Shown here: positions 46,368 to 57,037 of the stretch, one piece after another
How the letters are laid out: every line of letters starts with the position of its first letter
Position numbering within the stretch: the first letter of the stretch is position 1
Source of the DNA: Heterodera schachtii
Taxonomy: Eukaryota > Nematoda > Chromadorea > Rhabditida > Heteroderidae
Reading direction: 5' to 3'
NCBI GenBank assembly: GCA_023374025.1
Contig: SIJG01000093.1
Span: forward strand, 482,760-546,759
Length of the DNA stretch: 64,000 bases
The notes under the pieces: model-generated
Database searches by the model: none
Told to the model about the DNA's origin: nothing
Seen by the model: only the letters and a program-made list of their open reading frames with translations
Translations under genes and position numbers: made by a program

Positions 46368-46894
46368 GTTACTCAAAAAACATCAAAATAAAATAGAGTA
46401 GAGCGGGACCAGGAATTTTGGGCTTAACCGGGACCGGGACCTTTTCGTGTTGAAAAACGGGAATTTTTGGCTGGGAAAACCGGGAAAAACCCCGGGACTG
46501 GTCCCGGTCAAAACCGGGACCTCGGTACTCAGTTATACTCAGTTGTCCGTGTTTTGGTCCCGGTCTCGCTCTACTCTAAAATAAAATAATAATTTTTCTT
46601 CTAACTTTGCAAAAAGCAACAAAATTTTTTATATTTGTTACATATTCGATAGCACTAAATGTTTTCTATTAAAAACTTTGGTTAAGTTTAAAGAAAGTTA
46701 TGACCAAAAATGTTCAAGAAAACTTTTGCTTTTTTGAATTTCTCAGGCCATAACTTTTTTTTAATTTTTCAAAACAATAGAAAACACTTATGGCCTCTCG
46801 AATAATATCAAGGTTTTAAAATTTGATTCATTTTGGGCAAAGTTTTGAATAATTTTTGGTCAAAAATTCTTATTTTGATGTTTTTTGAAGTAAC
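46368..46894. repeat. Intronic MITE with gttactTCAAAAAACATC ends (copy A)
   Basis: Ends GTTACTCAAAAAACATCAAAA and its inverted copy at 46872-46894; the interior is self-complementary in part (gttatgacc/ggccataac). The same element is at 57387-57723 in copy B, so it predates the duplication. In copy A a 185-bp hAT-like element has inserted near its left end. Confidence 0.7.
46394..46578. mobile_element. Miniature hAT-like element, gggaccggg family
   Basis: 185 bp, ends TAGAGTAGAGCG and CGCTCTACTCTA, perfect 8-bp duplication AAATAAAA (46386-46393 and 46579-46586). Filled with gggacc/ggtccc motifs. Copy B of the duplication has the empty site (catcaaaataaaataataat near 57409), which proves insertion after the duplication. 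Confidence 0.93.
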
Positions 46895-47632
46895 AATACA
46901 GCACCCTTCAAATTTACATAAGAAAAATGGATAGTGACGTTGCCGTCCAAATCGGTGGTGAAAATAGCACGAACGACGATGGTGCCCACTAAAATTGATG
47001 ATGGGTAGAGTAAAGTTAAAAGCAAATTAAGAATGTGTCTCTCACCCATATTTGAAGTGCCATTCAGCAAATGGTAAATAACGCTGGGCGCCACTAAAAA
47101 AAGTTTGGCACATAAATAGTAAGCTACTAAAATTATAGAAAAATAGCTATTTTAAAAAGTTACAAATAAATACAGCTCGAGGGGGGGCGGGGGGGAAGCA
47201 AAAAGAACGGCGAATGAAAATGCCATCGGCAGACTTTCTTTCGTGAAAGTGCCGCTATTAGCATCAGCAGTACGCCCCCCCCCCATTCTCTACGAATTTT
47301 ACTCCGTACCGGAATTGTACGATTCCAATGCCTCGTTGAGCAACAGAATGATAATTTGAGGACTATTTTTGGTTATGGTCCCATTGATTGTGATCTGGTC
47401 GCGGGATTGGAGCATTCTTTGCTCGGGAATTTCCGCCACCAAAGGCACGTCCAAAGAGCGCAATTGCGCGGCACAGAAAATGCCCTGAGTTCTGTTCAAA
47501 ACAAAGGCGCTGATGTTGTGAAAATCGCCGTGAAACTGAGAAAGAATTAATTATCAAATCAATTTGAAAATATTTGTATTTTTAATTCCGTTACCATTTC
47601 TTCATATCATTAAAATTTCGAATAATGATGAA

Positions 47633-47840
47633 TAGAGCTGCCAAAAAATGTACAAAAAGTGGTCAAAATATGACATAAATATTTAAGAAAAAACTCGAAA
47701 TATGTACAAAAACCCCAAATATGGTACATTTTCAAAAATAAATTTATTTTTTCACTGTAAATTTTCACAAATTCCCAAAAAATGTAAAAAAAAAAATGAA
47801 AACAGGAAAAATATGTATTTGCATAAAATTGGCAGCCCTA
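47633..47840. mobile_element. hAT-like element, atatgtac family (copy A)
   Basis: 208 bp, ends TAGAGCTGCCAA and TTGGCAGCCCTA, flanks ATGATGAA and TTGTTGAA (6 of 8 match). Subterminal atatgtac/gtacaaaaa motifs. Present at the same intron position in copy B (58463-58804), so older than the duplication. Confidence 0.7.
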
Positions 47841-48402
47841 TTGTTGAAAAATTCCAATTTTCAATAATTGCGCTTAATTGCCCATTTTATTGTCCGTTAT
47901 GTCAATGCCCGGCACTTTTCATTCACTCACATTTATATAACCCGGGAATATTTTTGACGGGAAATTATTTCATTAAATCATCAACAATCTGAAATATTAA
48001 TTAATCAAATAAAATAAATTAATTAATCTTAAAAAGGACCTTGCTGGTGAATGTGTTAAGAAACATTTGGCCTTGTTCAAGATTGAAAACGATTTGCAAC
48101 ACCACATTCCCAACTAAATATTCAAAGACCATTAAATAAGCACTAATCACATTTAATTATCCATTAATTAATTAATTAATCAATTAGTTGTACAGTATGG
48201 GTTTGACACGGGCGAGTCGTGGAGCAGTTCAATGTTCAAAAATTTAGCGTCATCACGCAATTTGCCCTCAAGCGTAAGCGAATCGCCGGCAACGAGCAAA
48301 GGGAACACGGGCCAACCGTTCTGTTTACGCTTTATTCCATCCTAAAACATTAAATTTTGAAAATAAAATAATATATATTTTCTACCTCTGGGGCAACAAC
48401 AA

Positions 48403-49233
48403 AAGGGGCAATTTTTCCACAGATGACCAAATCTTATGAATTTGGCATCATTCAAAAGCTCTCAACAAGCTTTCGACGAAAGTAAAAAAGTTATAAATAA
48501 AAACACGCAGCAAAAATTCTGCATTTTTTGCAGCATTCATGTTGTAACTTTTTTATAAGTTGTTCAATCGCTTAGAAATAGCCTATCCACTGCTTCAAAA
48601 CGTTTAGAAGTTTCGAAAGCTGCCAAAATTAAAAATTTGGTCCTGAAAAAAAGGACTCAGTTGACCCCTACCGCTCCCCCCCCCCCAATGGGTGATCAAT
48701 TTAATATGGCGTAACAAAATTATAATGTCAAAACTTTGAATACATTTAACTTTTTTTATAGCGCATGAAAAAAATTTTCTAACCCCACAGTGATCAAACC
48801 ACTCTATCAGGGTGACCTGAAACCAAAAAAAGCTAAACTTCGGCGGTGAAATTGGAAGTCCATAAATTACTGTAATTTGCACTGTTTCCCTAAAAATCAT
48901 AGTACTTTTAATTATTTGATTTAAATCAATGAAAAAAACTTAAATAATTCAATAATTAGGGCTTCGGTTTTAGGCAAATGCCTAAAAACGCTCAGATAAG
49001 CATGAAAAACGCATTTTTCGTTTGATCAGGGGAGTTGAATTTTCTAATATCTATTTTGCCTATTTCGGGGCTTTTATGCTTAAATTTTCACACATTTCAT
49101 AACGCACTTAAATTGTTCCAGAAAAAAATTAAAAAGAAAATTTCAGAGGGTCTCAAAAGTACAAAGGCAAAAATTAATTTTTCATTTATGTAATACTTAA
49201 CCATTTTTAATGAAAAACATTAAAATAAAAATA
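48403..49233. other. Intergenic, AT-rich
   Basis: No supported exon. Contains a C homopolymer (about 48677-48686) and AT-rich stretches up to the target duplication of the next element. Confidence 0.45.
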
Positions 49234-49241
49234 CTTTTCAA

Positions 49242-50124
49242 TAGGGTTACACGGGCCCGGGTATTTGGGCAAAAACCGGGCCCGGGTATTACCGGGTATT
49301 GAAAAGCTGGGTACCGGGTCGGGTACCAATTTTAAACCGGGCCCGGGTCGGGTACCCGGTAAAACCGGGTATTAAAAATTTTCAATTTTTATTTTTTCAA
49401 AATAATAATTTTACCAAAATGCCTTTACTAAAATATAAACTAAAGAAAATATTTCCAATGGTCAGGGGCGGTCTCACGTTGTCTTGGAGGGATACCACCG
49501 CCCGGTAGAACATTTTGTGTTTTCACATCTCTTTTTTCGGCACGATTTTTCCAAAAAACTTTTGGGAAAGAAGGGGTCCGGCGGTGCCGACAGGCGCCGC
49601 CTGGGGAAATTTTGTAATTTTCAATGCGTTTTGTTAACAGATTTGTCCACAAAAAGGTTGATTTTTAGGCTTACTTGGCTCAATTTGTAACCGTTTTTCT
49701 TTAAAAAATGATAAAATATATGTTAATTAAAAATATATGAGAAATTATATAACCCATGAGTATAGCAAATAAAAAAAAAATTCAAAATATTTTAATGCCT
49801 GTGGAGGAATTGAACCAAGGAAAAGTAATATAAAACAAAGAAGATTACCCACTAGGCCATTTTCACAGTTGGTGGTGCACTTTTATATAATATATTAATT
49901 ATTATTTTTTAATTTTTGCCTTTAACAACAATTTTGTTCACTAATTTTCAATCAAACTCCCATTCTTACCAGTGTATTTTTGGTACCCGGGTACCCGGAC
50001 CTACCGGGTCGGGTACCGGGTATTGGGTTTTCAAAAAACCGGGCCCGGGTACCGGGCTCGGGTATTGAAAAACCGGGCGTGCGGGTACCCGACCCGGTCG
50101 GGTACCCGGGCCCGTGTAACCCTA
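49242..50124. mobile_element. hAT-like element, gggtacccggg family
   Basis: 883 bp, starting TAGGGTTACACGGGCCCGGG and ending CCCGGGCCCGTGTAACCCTA. Perfect 8-bp duplication CTTTTCAA (49234-49241 and 50125-50132). Arrays of gggtaccgggt motifs at both ends. The interior has one hairpin module (49580-49601), with the same flanks as in the element at 6815-9070, and a tRNA-like segment at 49799-49868. No transposase. Confidence 0.93.
49799..49868 (-). repeat. tRNA-like segment in hAT-like element
   Basis: On the minus strand ATGGCCTAGTGGGTAATC (A-box-like) and TTGGTTCAATTCC (B-box-like) are spaced as in tRNA genes, but stems are degenerate. It is followed on the plus strand by cccattcttaccagtgta, nearly the same as after the segment at 8742-8806. 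Confidence 0.5.
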
Positions 50125-50217
50125 CTTTTCAATTAAATATTTGAATTTATTGTTGATTTAATGTACAAAATGCCATTCCGTTCCTTTTCATTACATTCTG
50201 TTTTTTCCATTGTTTGT

Positions 50218-51233
50218 TCATTTCTTTTTGATCACAATGGTGAACCCGTTTCCAACTTTGTCGTCCACATCTCGCCATTCCACCACATTCCAATTGAAAT
50301 GCCGGCACAACTCCAGCAAGTCCGACGTGATCCACACTGACTTATGCCGTTCCGGCTTCAGTTCCTCCGCCGGATTGGTCGGCTTCCGTTTGCCTTCGTG
50401 CCGTTCGAGCAGTTCGGTGAGCGGCGTCCGTGGCAAATTGTTCTCCATCGTTCGCTCTTTGTGCGGCACATCCATGTAAACGAAGCCCCCTGGGGGAACA
50501 TTTGGAATTTTAATTAAGCAATTTAGTTAATTACAAATTAATTTGCATTCGACACTTATTCTCCCGTTTTACCTGGCTTCACCACCCTTAACCATTCTTT
50601 GATGGTTTTTATCGGATCCCAAAAGTGCTCCAACACATGGGCACTGACCACAAAGTCCACCGAATTGTTTGTGAATGGCAAATTGTCGCCGGGTGCCAAA
50701 ACGTGCACTTTTGCCACACCACATGAAAATGGTTAATTAATGGACTGTTTGCTGTACAACGGAACGACCAATTGGTTTTGTTTGGTTTTTTTAAATGTTT
50801 GCTAAAAGTGCCATTGCCATTGGCCAATCCCATCAAATGCCAATGCCATTGTCTTCTTCCAAATGCCGACCTTCAATTTCCGTTTGGTGCTGCTGATAAA
50901 ATGCGTTTGGGTCATCTGAATAGTCCACATTCAGTGCGCGTAAACCAAACGGATTCTGAACAGAAGCGCCAATTTCAATGCCCCAAAGGCCGTCCAACAA
51001 TTTGTGGGCGAGTGTACTTTCTCTGTGCCGGGGCTTTACTGTAAAGGGCAAAGGGTACGGTAGGGTGAAAAATAAAAACAAATAAATAATATTTGAAATT
51101 TAAATTTATTTTCAAATTTGCCTGCTTTTGGCCCATTGTTTCCATTTAAATATTTATGAAATACAAAAAATATAACAAATAAATGGAAGAGAAATAACGC
51201 GATGAAAAAGTTTATTTTTGTCGATTGAAGCAT
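50218..51233 (-). CDS. SAM-dependent methyltransferase-like protein, signal anchor
   Basis: Exons 51233-51122, 51038-50847, 50707-50573, 50489-50218 give a 236-residue protein in continuous phase. The N-terminus MLQSTKINFFIALFLFHLFV is a signal anchor or membrane segment. WGIEIGASVQNPFGL is a glycine-containing SAM-binding motif I-type segment, followed by DNLPFTNNSVDFVVSAHVLE, the usual motif II region of class I methyltransferases, and VVKPGGFVYMDVPH. The substrate is unknown. Introns 1 and 2 have no usable GT donor; GC donors (CAG/GCAAAT and ATG/GCATTG) restore the phase exactly. The donor of intron 2 could also be 6 nt further on. Confidence 0.78.
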
Positions 51234-51627
51234 AAAAAATAAAAACTGAAATTTTAATTTAATTTAATTTAATTTAATTTTTCAAAATTCAAATGTCATT
51301 CTTATAAAAATGAAATAATCTTTCTTTTAGTGAAAGCATTCTGATTCAAATTAATGAATTGTTTTGCGTTTATCTTAATCGCCATCATTAATACCCAACG
51401 AATAATGTGAAATAAAAAAATGCACTAATAACAACAAGAAACATCTCTTATATCCGCAAATAAAAAGCATATTAATTGAAAAATATTAATTAAATTTATT
51501 TTCCAAAAAAAAAAAAAGTTTTTTTCATTGAAAAAATGAAGACAATAACAATAAAAAATGTCCAAGTGCTGAATGTCATAAAAATTGCAAACGTAATAAT
51601 AACACAGGCATTTTTTTAAATTATGTT
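51234..51627. other. AT-rich intergenic
   Basis: Upstream of the methyltransferase-like gene. Contains a short aattt tandem run (about 51255-51282). No exon supported. Confidence 0.4.
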
Positions 51628-51791
51628 TCAATTGTCCTTTTCCATGCCAAGGCACACTTTGACTGTTGGTTTAGGTGTCATGTAAACCTGAAAAATTAAT
51701 TTTATTATTTTAATATTTTAAAATGAATTGAATTTACCCAAATTCCGAACAGTGCAGTCTGGGAGACGGGAATTGCAACAACCGGACGCAT
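51628..51791 (-). CDS. Terminal exons of an unrecognised gene
   Basis: The last exon 51687-51628 (VYMTPKPTVKVCLGMEKDN-stop) joins in phase 0 to MRPVVAIPVSQTALFGIW, ending at 51738, across a 50-nt intron with GTAAAT and TTTCAG sites. Further upstream on this strand (to about 52080) a GC-richer stretch has open but mutually shifted frames, so either the gene is decayed or it starts at the ATG near 51791 as a 37-residue peptide. Function unknown. Confidence 0.35.
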
Positions 51792-52307
51792 TCGATGAAT
51801 TTCGGACGGTCATTTGCCGCCCATTGAGCATTTTCGGCTTCAGCAAATTCGGTGCCACCATTGACTCGACCAGTCGCTTCAACCGTCTCGGAATAGCGGC
51901 TTCATGTCTGACAATGAGCATTTTTTGCTTGGTTTTTGAATTGGCTTCCCAATTTTCTTTTTTGGCATTCGTTCTCCAATTTCTCCCCCCCCCCTCCGCT
52001 TTTCTCTTTCCCCCACCTTTCACTTGTGCCCTGAATTCCGAGTTGGGCTCCGACACTTTTGGGCCAGGGTGTGGCAACAAATAGCAACTAATGCCGTCCT
52101 TAAAAGATTTGTCTGATATAAATTTGTGAATTGATGAGTAATAGGAATCTAAGTAGTGAATTCGATTTTCTATTAAGATTTCCCAAGAAATAATTTCTTT
52201 TACAATATTATTCAAAAATATGTTTTTTTTTCATATTTTCGTTGGACCAACAGAGGAATTTCAGATCCATCAAAAATCTTTTTTGGACAAAGTTTTACTT
52301 AGGGTGT

Positions 52308-53180
52308 AACATAAGTTTCCGCACAACTTTTTTTAAAGAAATTTTGTTTTGAATATAAATTTACAAAACCACAATCATGATTCGAAATATCTGCCATTAT
52401 TATTGATAATGAGTTTGATATTTATCAGGCAAAAGATAAATGCAATTAGAAAAGTATTTAAGGAGTTAGAGTTGATAATGTAAAAATGGTCATTTTCGAG
52501 GTTTTTGATGGCGGATTTAAAGAAAATGAAAAGAGATACAGAGGCAGAGAAAACGTGAGTAAATAGAGCAAAGTTAGGACTATAAAAAAATAATAAGAAA
52601 AATTTTTAATACTTAAAAAAATGAATTATTGTGGGGCCCAGTTTAAAAATGGCCTCCAAAAACGGCATTTTTCAAAACCATCAAATAACAAAATGTTTTA
52701 AAAGTGGTTTTGTAAATTCCGAATTTAATTAAACTGGGTAATTGACCACGCTGAGTCCAAATATGGCCTTAGATTTGGTCTCTGGATTCTCAACAAACCT
52801 GTACAGCTCCAACTTCATGCATGGAGTTGGAGCAGGACAAGCGCAGGGTTAAAAGATAGGTCAGATTTAAGGCCATATTCGGATTCTACTGGTCGAAATT
52901 GTTCAGAAAACCTTCGTTTTTGTTATATAGGTTTAGTTTTTGACCATAAAAAATTCGAGAAAAATTATTGGGCCAATTTTCAATTTTGGCATGGTCGGGA
53001 AAAAATTTGAAAAAAATTGATGAAGCAAATAAAAAATGAAACGATGGCATGGAATGAAAGAAGATATTCTGACGAACAAAATAAAAAAAGAATTATTAAA
53101 ATAACTGCAGAAATTACGGAGTTATTAATTTTTGAATTTGTCAGAAAAAATTTGTGCGGAAACTTATGTTACACCCTAAG
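52308..53180. mobile_element. Tc1/mariner-type MITE
   Basis: 873 bp with inverted termini CTTAGGGTGTAACATAAG (continuing tttccgcacaa) at both ends and TA on each side (52306-52307 and 53181-53182), the target duplication of Tc1/mariner elements. No transposase with a DDE/D signature is visible, so it is non-autonomous. Confidence 0.85.
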
Positions 53181-53302
53181 TAGTTACTATTCTCATGTGC
53201 CAAAACGGAAAATTCGGGTAATTGTGAGAGCTGCTGAGACTGAGATGAGAAGAACATATGGTATATAATCAAAAATTCACTTAACTCATTGAGACTTTTT
53301 AG

Positions 53303-53460
53303 TAGAGTTGTACGGGACCGTGACCTGGTACTGAAAAACACATAAAAAACACGTACAACTGAGTACCGAAGTCCCGGTTTTTCCAGCCAAAAAGTCCCGG
53401 TTTTCAACCCAAAAAGTCCCGGTCCTGGTTTTGCCCAAAATTAAGTCCCGTACAACTCTA
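53303..53460. mobile_element. Miniature hAT-like element, gtcccggt family
   Basis: 158 bp, ends TAGAGTTGTACGGGAC and GTCCCGTACAACTCTA. Perfect 8-bp duplication CTTTTTAG (53295-53302 and 53461-53468). Interior of gtcccggttttt motifs in inverted halves; related to but distinct from the element at 46394-46578. Confidence 0.92.
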
Positions 53461-53596
53461 CTTTTTAGTGCCTATTTTATATTTTTTGGTGTTTATATTT
53501 GGGGTTTTATTTTATTTTTGTAATTTTTTCAAAAATCTAATAAAAATAAAGATCATTTATCTTTTCAGAATAGTGAAATTAATATTTTCTGAAAAG

Positions 53597-53990
53597 TCAA
53601 ATTTCCAAAATCTTCTTTATCGACACAGCAGCAGAGGGGCCTGGATGGGCAGAAGCGGGTCCTGAGGGGTGCGGCACTGTCGCCACGCTGAAAAATTTTA
53701 AAAGTGATTTATAAAGCAAAAAAAGCTCTTCACTTGGCAAAAAATTCTAAAATGGGTCGATCGCAAAAAAAATACCGATTTCTAAAATTAATTTAATATT
53801 TTTTTTACCAACCCCAACGGCCGAGCAACGCCATGATGGCAGCTAAGCCAACCATGCCACAGCCCAAGGCTATGAGCTGTCCGGTTGACCAGCTCTGCTC
53901 GCCCTCGGCTTGCGGCGGCGTTGTGGTGGTTGTTGTCGTTAAGTGATGCTCAATGCATTTCTGGGCTCCCTTTTTGATATGCTGTATAAC
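53597..53990 (-). CDS. 3' end of a membrane-protein gene
   Basis: Exon 53990-53817 (acceptor CTCTTTAG) encodes VIQHIKKGAQKCIEHHL, a threonine run TTTTTTT, then a hydrophobic segment LIALGCGMVGLAAIMALLG. A donor G/GTAAAA inside the codon before a possible stop joins in phase 2 to the last exon 53687-53597 (VATVPHPSGPASAHPG... then stop). The Thr-rich linker and single transmembrane helix suggest a type I membrane protein with a short Pro/Ala-rich cytoplasmic tail. The upstream exons are not found; the intron upstream holds the hAT-like element 54016-54702. Confidence 0.5.
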
Positions 53991-54015
53991 CTAAAGAGAA
54001 ACAGGCACTTTTTAT

Positions 54016-54702
54016 CAGGGGTGCGATTTTACCCTGGAAACCCGGCATTTGCCGGGTTTTGGGGGTCCTTGCCGGGTTTTTGCCGGGTTTTTGAAGTTGC
54101 CGGGTTTTTGAAGTTGCCGGGTTTTTGAAGTTGCCGGGTTTTTGGGTTTTTTGCCGGTTTCCTATTTTCAATTCATTTATTTGAATTTTATTAAACATTT
54201 TGCCAAAATTAAGAGCCAAATATAGTTTTCGTTAATTGTGCAGGTTTATTTTATTAATTTTTGATCCTCATTTTCTAGTCTGCAGAATGTCCTAAAAAAT
54301 CTATTTAAAAATCCCAATTTTGTCCTGCTCAAATCACTAGTCTCTGCAATTCTGTCAATTTTCCCTTCTAATGCATTTTGTGAATCAGTCTTTTCTGTTC
54401 TGAAGAACATCAAAACGGACGAGAGAAACAGGATTGGCATGCCTTTGTTAAACTCATAAATTTCAATCAAATTTAATTCAAATATTTTGTGCCCAAACGC
54501 TCATGGTTACTTTCTTTCAATGCCAAATTTGCTCAAACAGGTGAAAAGTGGTGATAAATATATTGTTTAAATGTTATTGACCTTTTTTACAGTGAATAAT
54601 TGGCTTAAAAAATTGCCGGGTTTTTTGCCGGGTTTTTGAAAATTTTTGCCGGGTTTTTCAACTCGCGCGCCCGGTTTTTGGGTTTTGGCGATCGCATCCC
54701 TG
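54016..54702 (+). mobile_element. hAT element, ttgccgggtttt family, with transposase remnant
   Basis: 687 bp, ends CAGGGGTGCGAT and ATCGCATCCCTG. Perfect 8-bp duplication CTTTTTAT (54008-54015 and 54703-54710). Arrays of gccgggtttttg motifs at both ends. Unlike the other families here it keeps part of a transposase gene (54265-54459), which ties the whole group to the hAT superfamily. Confidence 0.94.
54265..54459 (+). pseudogene. hAT transposase C-terminal (dimerisation) remnant
   Basis: 64 codons ending in a stop at 54457-54459. LVSAILSIFPSNAFCESVFS and VLKNIKTDERNRIGMPLLN match the layout of the hAT C-terminal dimerisation domain (the conserved E-x-x-F-S-x-x-K...K-x-R-x-R/N pattern). The reading frame is closed upstream by a TGA at 54262, and no DDE core or BED finger is present in the element. 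Confidence 0.82.
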
Positions 54703-54710
54703 CTTTTTAT

Positions 54711-55235
54711 ACATGCAATAAAATTTTGTTACATGAACTACCATAGGTGGACAAGGGAAGGGGGGGGGGGGGATCAATTTCGTAAATCGTACGGATGTCC
54801 GAGGCTTTCGAAAATTTTCGGCCAAAATCGAAAAAGCACTGGTAAAGATGTGAAAATTTTTCAAAAGTGAAAAAAATCAAAATTTTGTGCCAAAAAATTA
54901 AAAAAAATTTATGAAATTGATTTTCGCTTTCAATTTTGAAAATATTTACAACATTATTCATTGGTTTAATGAAAAATTATTTGGGTATGAAACAGGGGAG
55001 GGCGTTAACAGAAAAATCCTGCGGTCTCGGATCGCGCATTTAAAAACTCAAAAATTTCCAATTTTTTAAAAATACCTTTCATCATCAAATTTTGAAAAAC
55101 TAATAATATCTTTTAAGCAAAATAATTTTCGACCCTAATAAACGAAAAAATGAGTTTTCTTAAATTTTATGCTCTTTAAGACCTCTAAGATTGAAAAAAA
55201 TGTGTTTTAACCCGATTTTGGACATAGGCGCAAAT
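54711..55235. other. Intergenic, repeat-derived
   Basis: Includes a G homopolymer (about 54761-54772) and sequence related to the interior of the element at 869-1849 (frames with CFFDF.RKF). From about 55100 it matches the start of copy A of the segmental duplication (accctaataaacgaaaaaat). No exon supported. Confidence 0.45.
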
Positions 55236-55247
55236 GTCGGGGCCAGG

Positions 55248-55340
55248 CCGTTTTCGTACGGCCGTTTTCGTACGGGGGTCGTTTTCGTACGGCCGTTTTC
55301 GTACGGGGGTCGTTTTCGTACGGCCGTTTTCGTACGAGTG
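55248..55340. repeat. Short tandem array of gttttcgtacgg
   Basis: Six copies of cgttttcgtacg alternate with gcc and gggggt linkers. It lies at the left limit of the MULE-like gene segment that is missing from copy A, so it may be the subterminal or terminal repeat of a Mutator-like element. No matching inverted copy is seen at the other end. Confidence 0.65.
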
Positions 55341-55459
55341 GATATCCAAAAAAATATATAAATATGTAAAAAAACTATGCATTTAAACCATACATATTAC
55401 TAATATTTAATAATCTTTTTTAATGTTTTGACCTAATTAGGTTTTTAATTACTACAAAG

Positions 55460-56877
55460 ATGAACCAACAGCAAGTAATTAAAACAAAACGAAACAATGA
55501 GAAGTTGGAGCATGATGGTGCACTATACATGCTCCATAAATTCAGTGACGACGGACTAAAGAAGTTTTGGCGCTGTGAGTTTCACGGACGATCAGACAAA
55601 TGCAAGGGTATTAATATTTCCTTTGAAGTCTGAGAATTCTGTTATAATCCAGGACGCTTACACACGGATTTGCATAACGTTGTGCAGAAGGTGGTCGGAG
55701 TCCATTCTTGCGACATGAACGCAGCGCATGTGGAGTGTCAGCGCCTTGTCACCGGACTCAAACAACGTGCTGCTGTGACGTGCGAGGCACCTGCGACCAT
55801 TCGTGCTCAAGTGCTGCAAAACACATGCACACCTGTGCTGGCAGCTTTTCCGAGCAAAAACGCCACAAAAAAGGTGGAGTTTCTATCAAAAACCCATTTT
55901 TGTCTTTTTGATTAGGTCATCCAACATTTGCGTCGTGATGAAGATGCACCGCTAGCCGAACCTCTCAATTTGGAGCAGTTGGTAATTCCGAATGCATTTC
56001 GTATCTACAAGCGCACTGAGATTGACGAGGAGCAATTCCTGTTGGCGGACACTGGCGTTTTTCAAATTCACGGACAGAGTGGCCCCCAATGGTAAGACAT
56101 TTATTATTTCAACCATTAAATTGTGGTCATTTACTGTATTAAGGATTATCATTTTTGGAAGAGCGTCTACGGCGGATTGGACCCACGAGATGAAAGACAT
56201 TTACGCGGATGGCACTTTTGCATTGACGCCGCCGCTTTTCAGCCAAATCTATGTGTTTTTGGCTAAGTGAGTCTATAGAATGTGTTTGATTAGTTTTAAG
56301 CTTTTTTAGAAGAGATGGTTGGGTTTTTCCCATTTGCTACTGCCTTTTAACGTCAAAATGTACTGCCATTTACACGCGCATGTTGCAGCTTCTTTTGGAA
56401 CGATGGCCAAACTTCGCGTCCCAGACAATTTCGCTGGACTTCGATGCAATGGTTGGTGCGGTCCGCACAGTCCTCCCGGCATGCAGTGTGCGCTACTGCT
56501 TCTTTCACCTTGTCCGCAACATGAAGAAGCAAATAAGGGCCTTGGGCCTCACTCGTGTAATTTTTTAATATCATTCAATCCCATTCAAACGCATTAAGGT
56601 TTATAACACTGATCCAATTTTTGCCGAAAAATCAAAAATGATCACCTCCTTGGCCTTTCTACCTGTTCACCACATACGAGAAGTTTTTGGACAACTACAC
56701 GGGCAAACCGTGGTTCAATGGTGCAATGACGGTGCCTAAGTTCGACCCAAACGAATGGAGTGTTCATCAGCGCACCTTGGATGGTGCTGATCGGACCAAC
56801 AACTTCGCCGAGGCATTCCATCGCAGACTCAATCCACTTGGCAATTGGCATGCCTGTACTTGGAAAGTGACTTGGTA
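55460..56877 (+). pseudogene. MULE transposase-like gene with FLYWCH-type finger, truncated
   Basis: Exons 55460-55607, 55653-55873, 55916-56091, 56144-56266, 56310-56556 and 56599 onward join in consistent phase. The N-terminus (LKKFWRCEFHGRSDKCKGRL, later VGVHSC) is a FLYWCH/MULE-type zinc module; IYADGTFALTPPLFSQIYVF and ISLDFDAMVGAV...CFFHLVRNMKKQI are the MULE transposase core. In the last exon LAFLP is followed, after a missing stretch and a frame change near 56661, by FTTYEKFLDNYTGKPWFNGA...DRTNNFAEAFHRRLN, the usual C-terminal block. The 3' end runs into the segmental duplication at about 56838. Likely inactive. Confidence 0.8.
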
Positions 56878-57037
56878 CGATCAGAGCCCTGTTTTATACA
56901 AATATTCTGCAAATTTGCCAATTATTTCTAAAAATTTCCGTGAAAATTTCAAAAAATCGATCAAAATTTAATCAAAAATGGTGCGCATATAAAAGTGTCG
57001 TCATTATGCCAAATCATTCCATTCTCTCTCTCTCTGT

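Larger units (their letters stand above)
45540..48402. repeat. Segmental duplication, copy A
   Basis: Matches 55100-59820 (copy B) in the same orientation, covering the last exons of the galectin-like gene and downstream DNA. Copy B has the MULE-like gene between 55236 and 56838 where copy A has only about 50 unrelated bases. At the upstream side the match stops near 48402 inside an exon (cctctggggcaacaa). Confidence 0.88.
46012..48402 (-). pseudogene. 3' fragment of galectin-like gene (copy A)
   Basis: Contains counterparts of the last nine exons of the gene at 57038-59747, from DGIKRKQ... down to LHEQPRIEFFEKKGHHK-stop. It is broken: the exon at 47946-47995 has lost 108 bp of its 3' part (the FKIEIRV...PPWAV segment), carries a one-base insertion and reads DDLMK-stop. 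The 5' side is cut within an exon at about 48402. Other exons remain open, so the damage may be fairly recent. Confidence 0.85.

Noticed and set aside
48604..48900. 98-codon minus-strand open frame
   Set aside because: Low-complexity composition, no splice or motif support, and no counterpart in related segments of the window.
51718..52215. 165-codon minus-strand open frame with a Gly/Lys-rich middle
   Set aside because: Its frame does not join the well-supported last exon at 51628-51687, and neighbouring frames look equally protein-like in parts; likely a decayed gene, not a single ORF.
53017..53268. 83-codon plus-strand open frame
   Set aside because: It runs across the right end of the TA-flanked MITE into flanking DNA and has no transposase motif.
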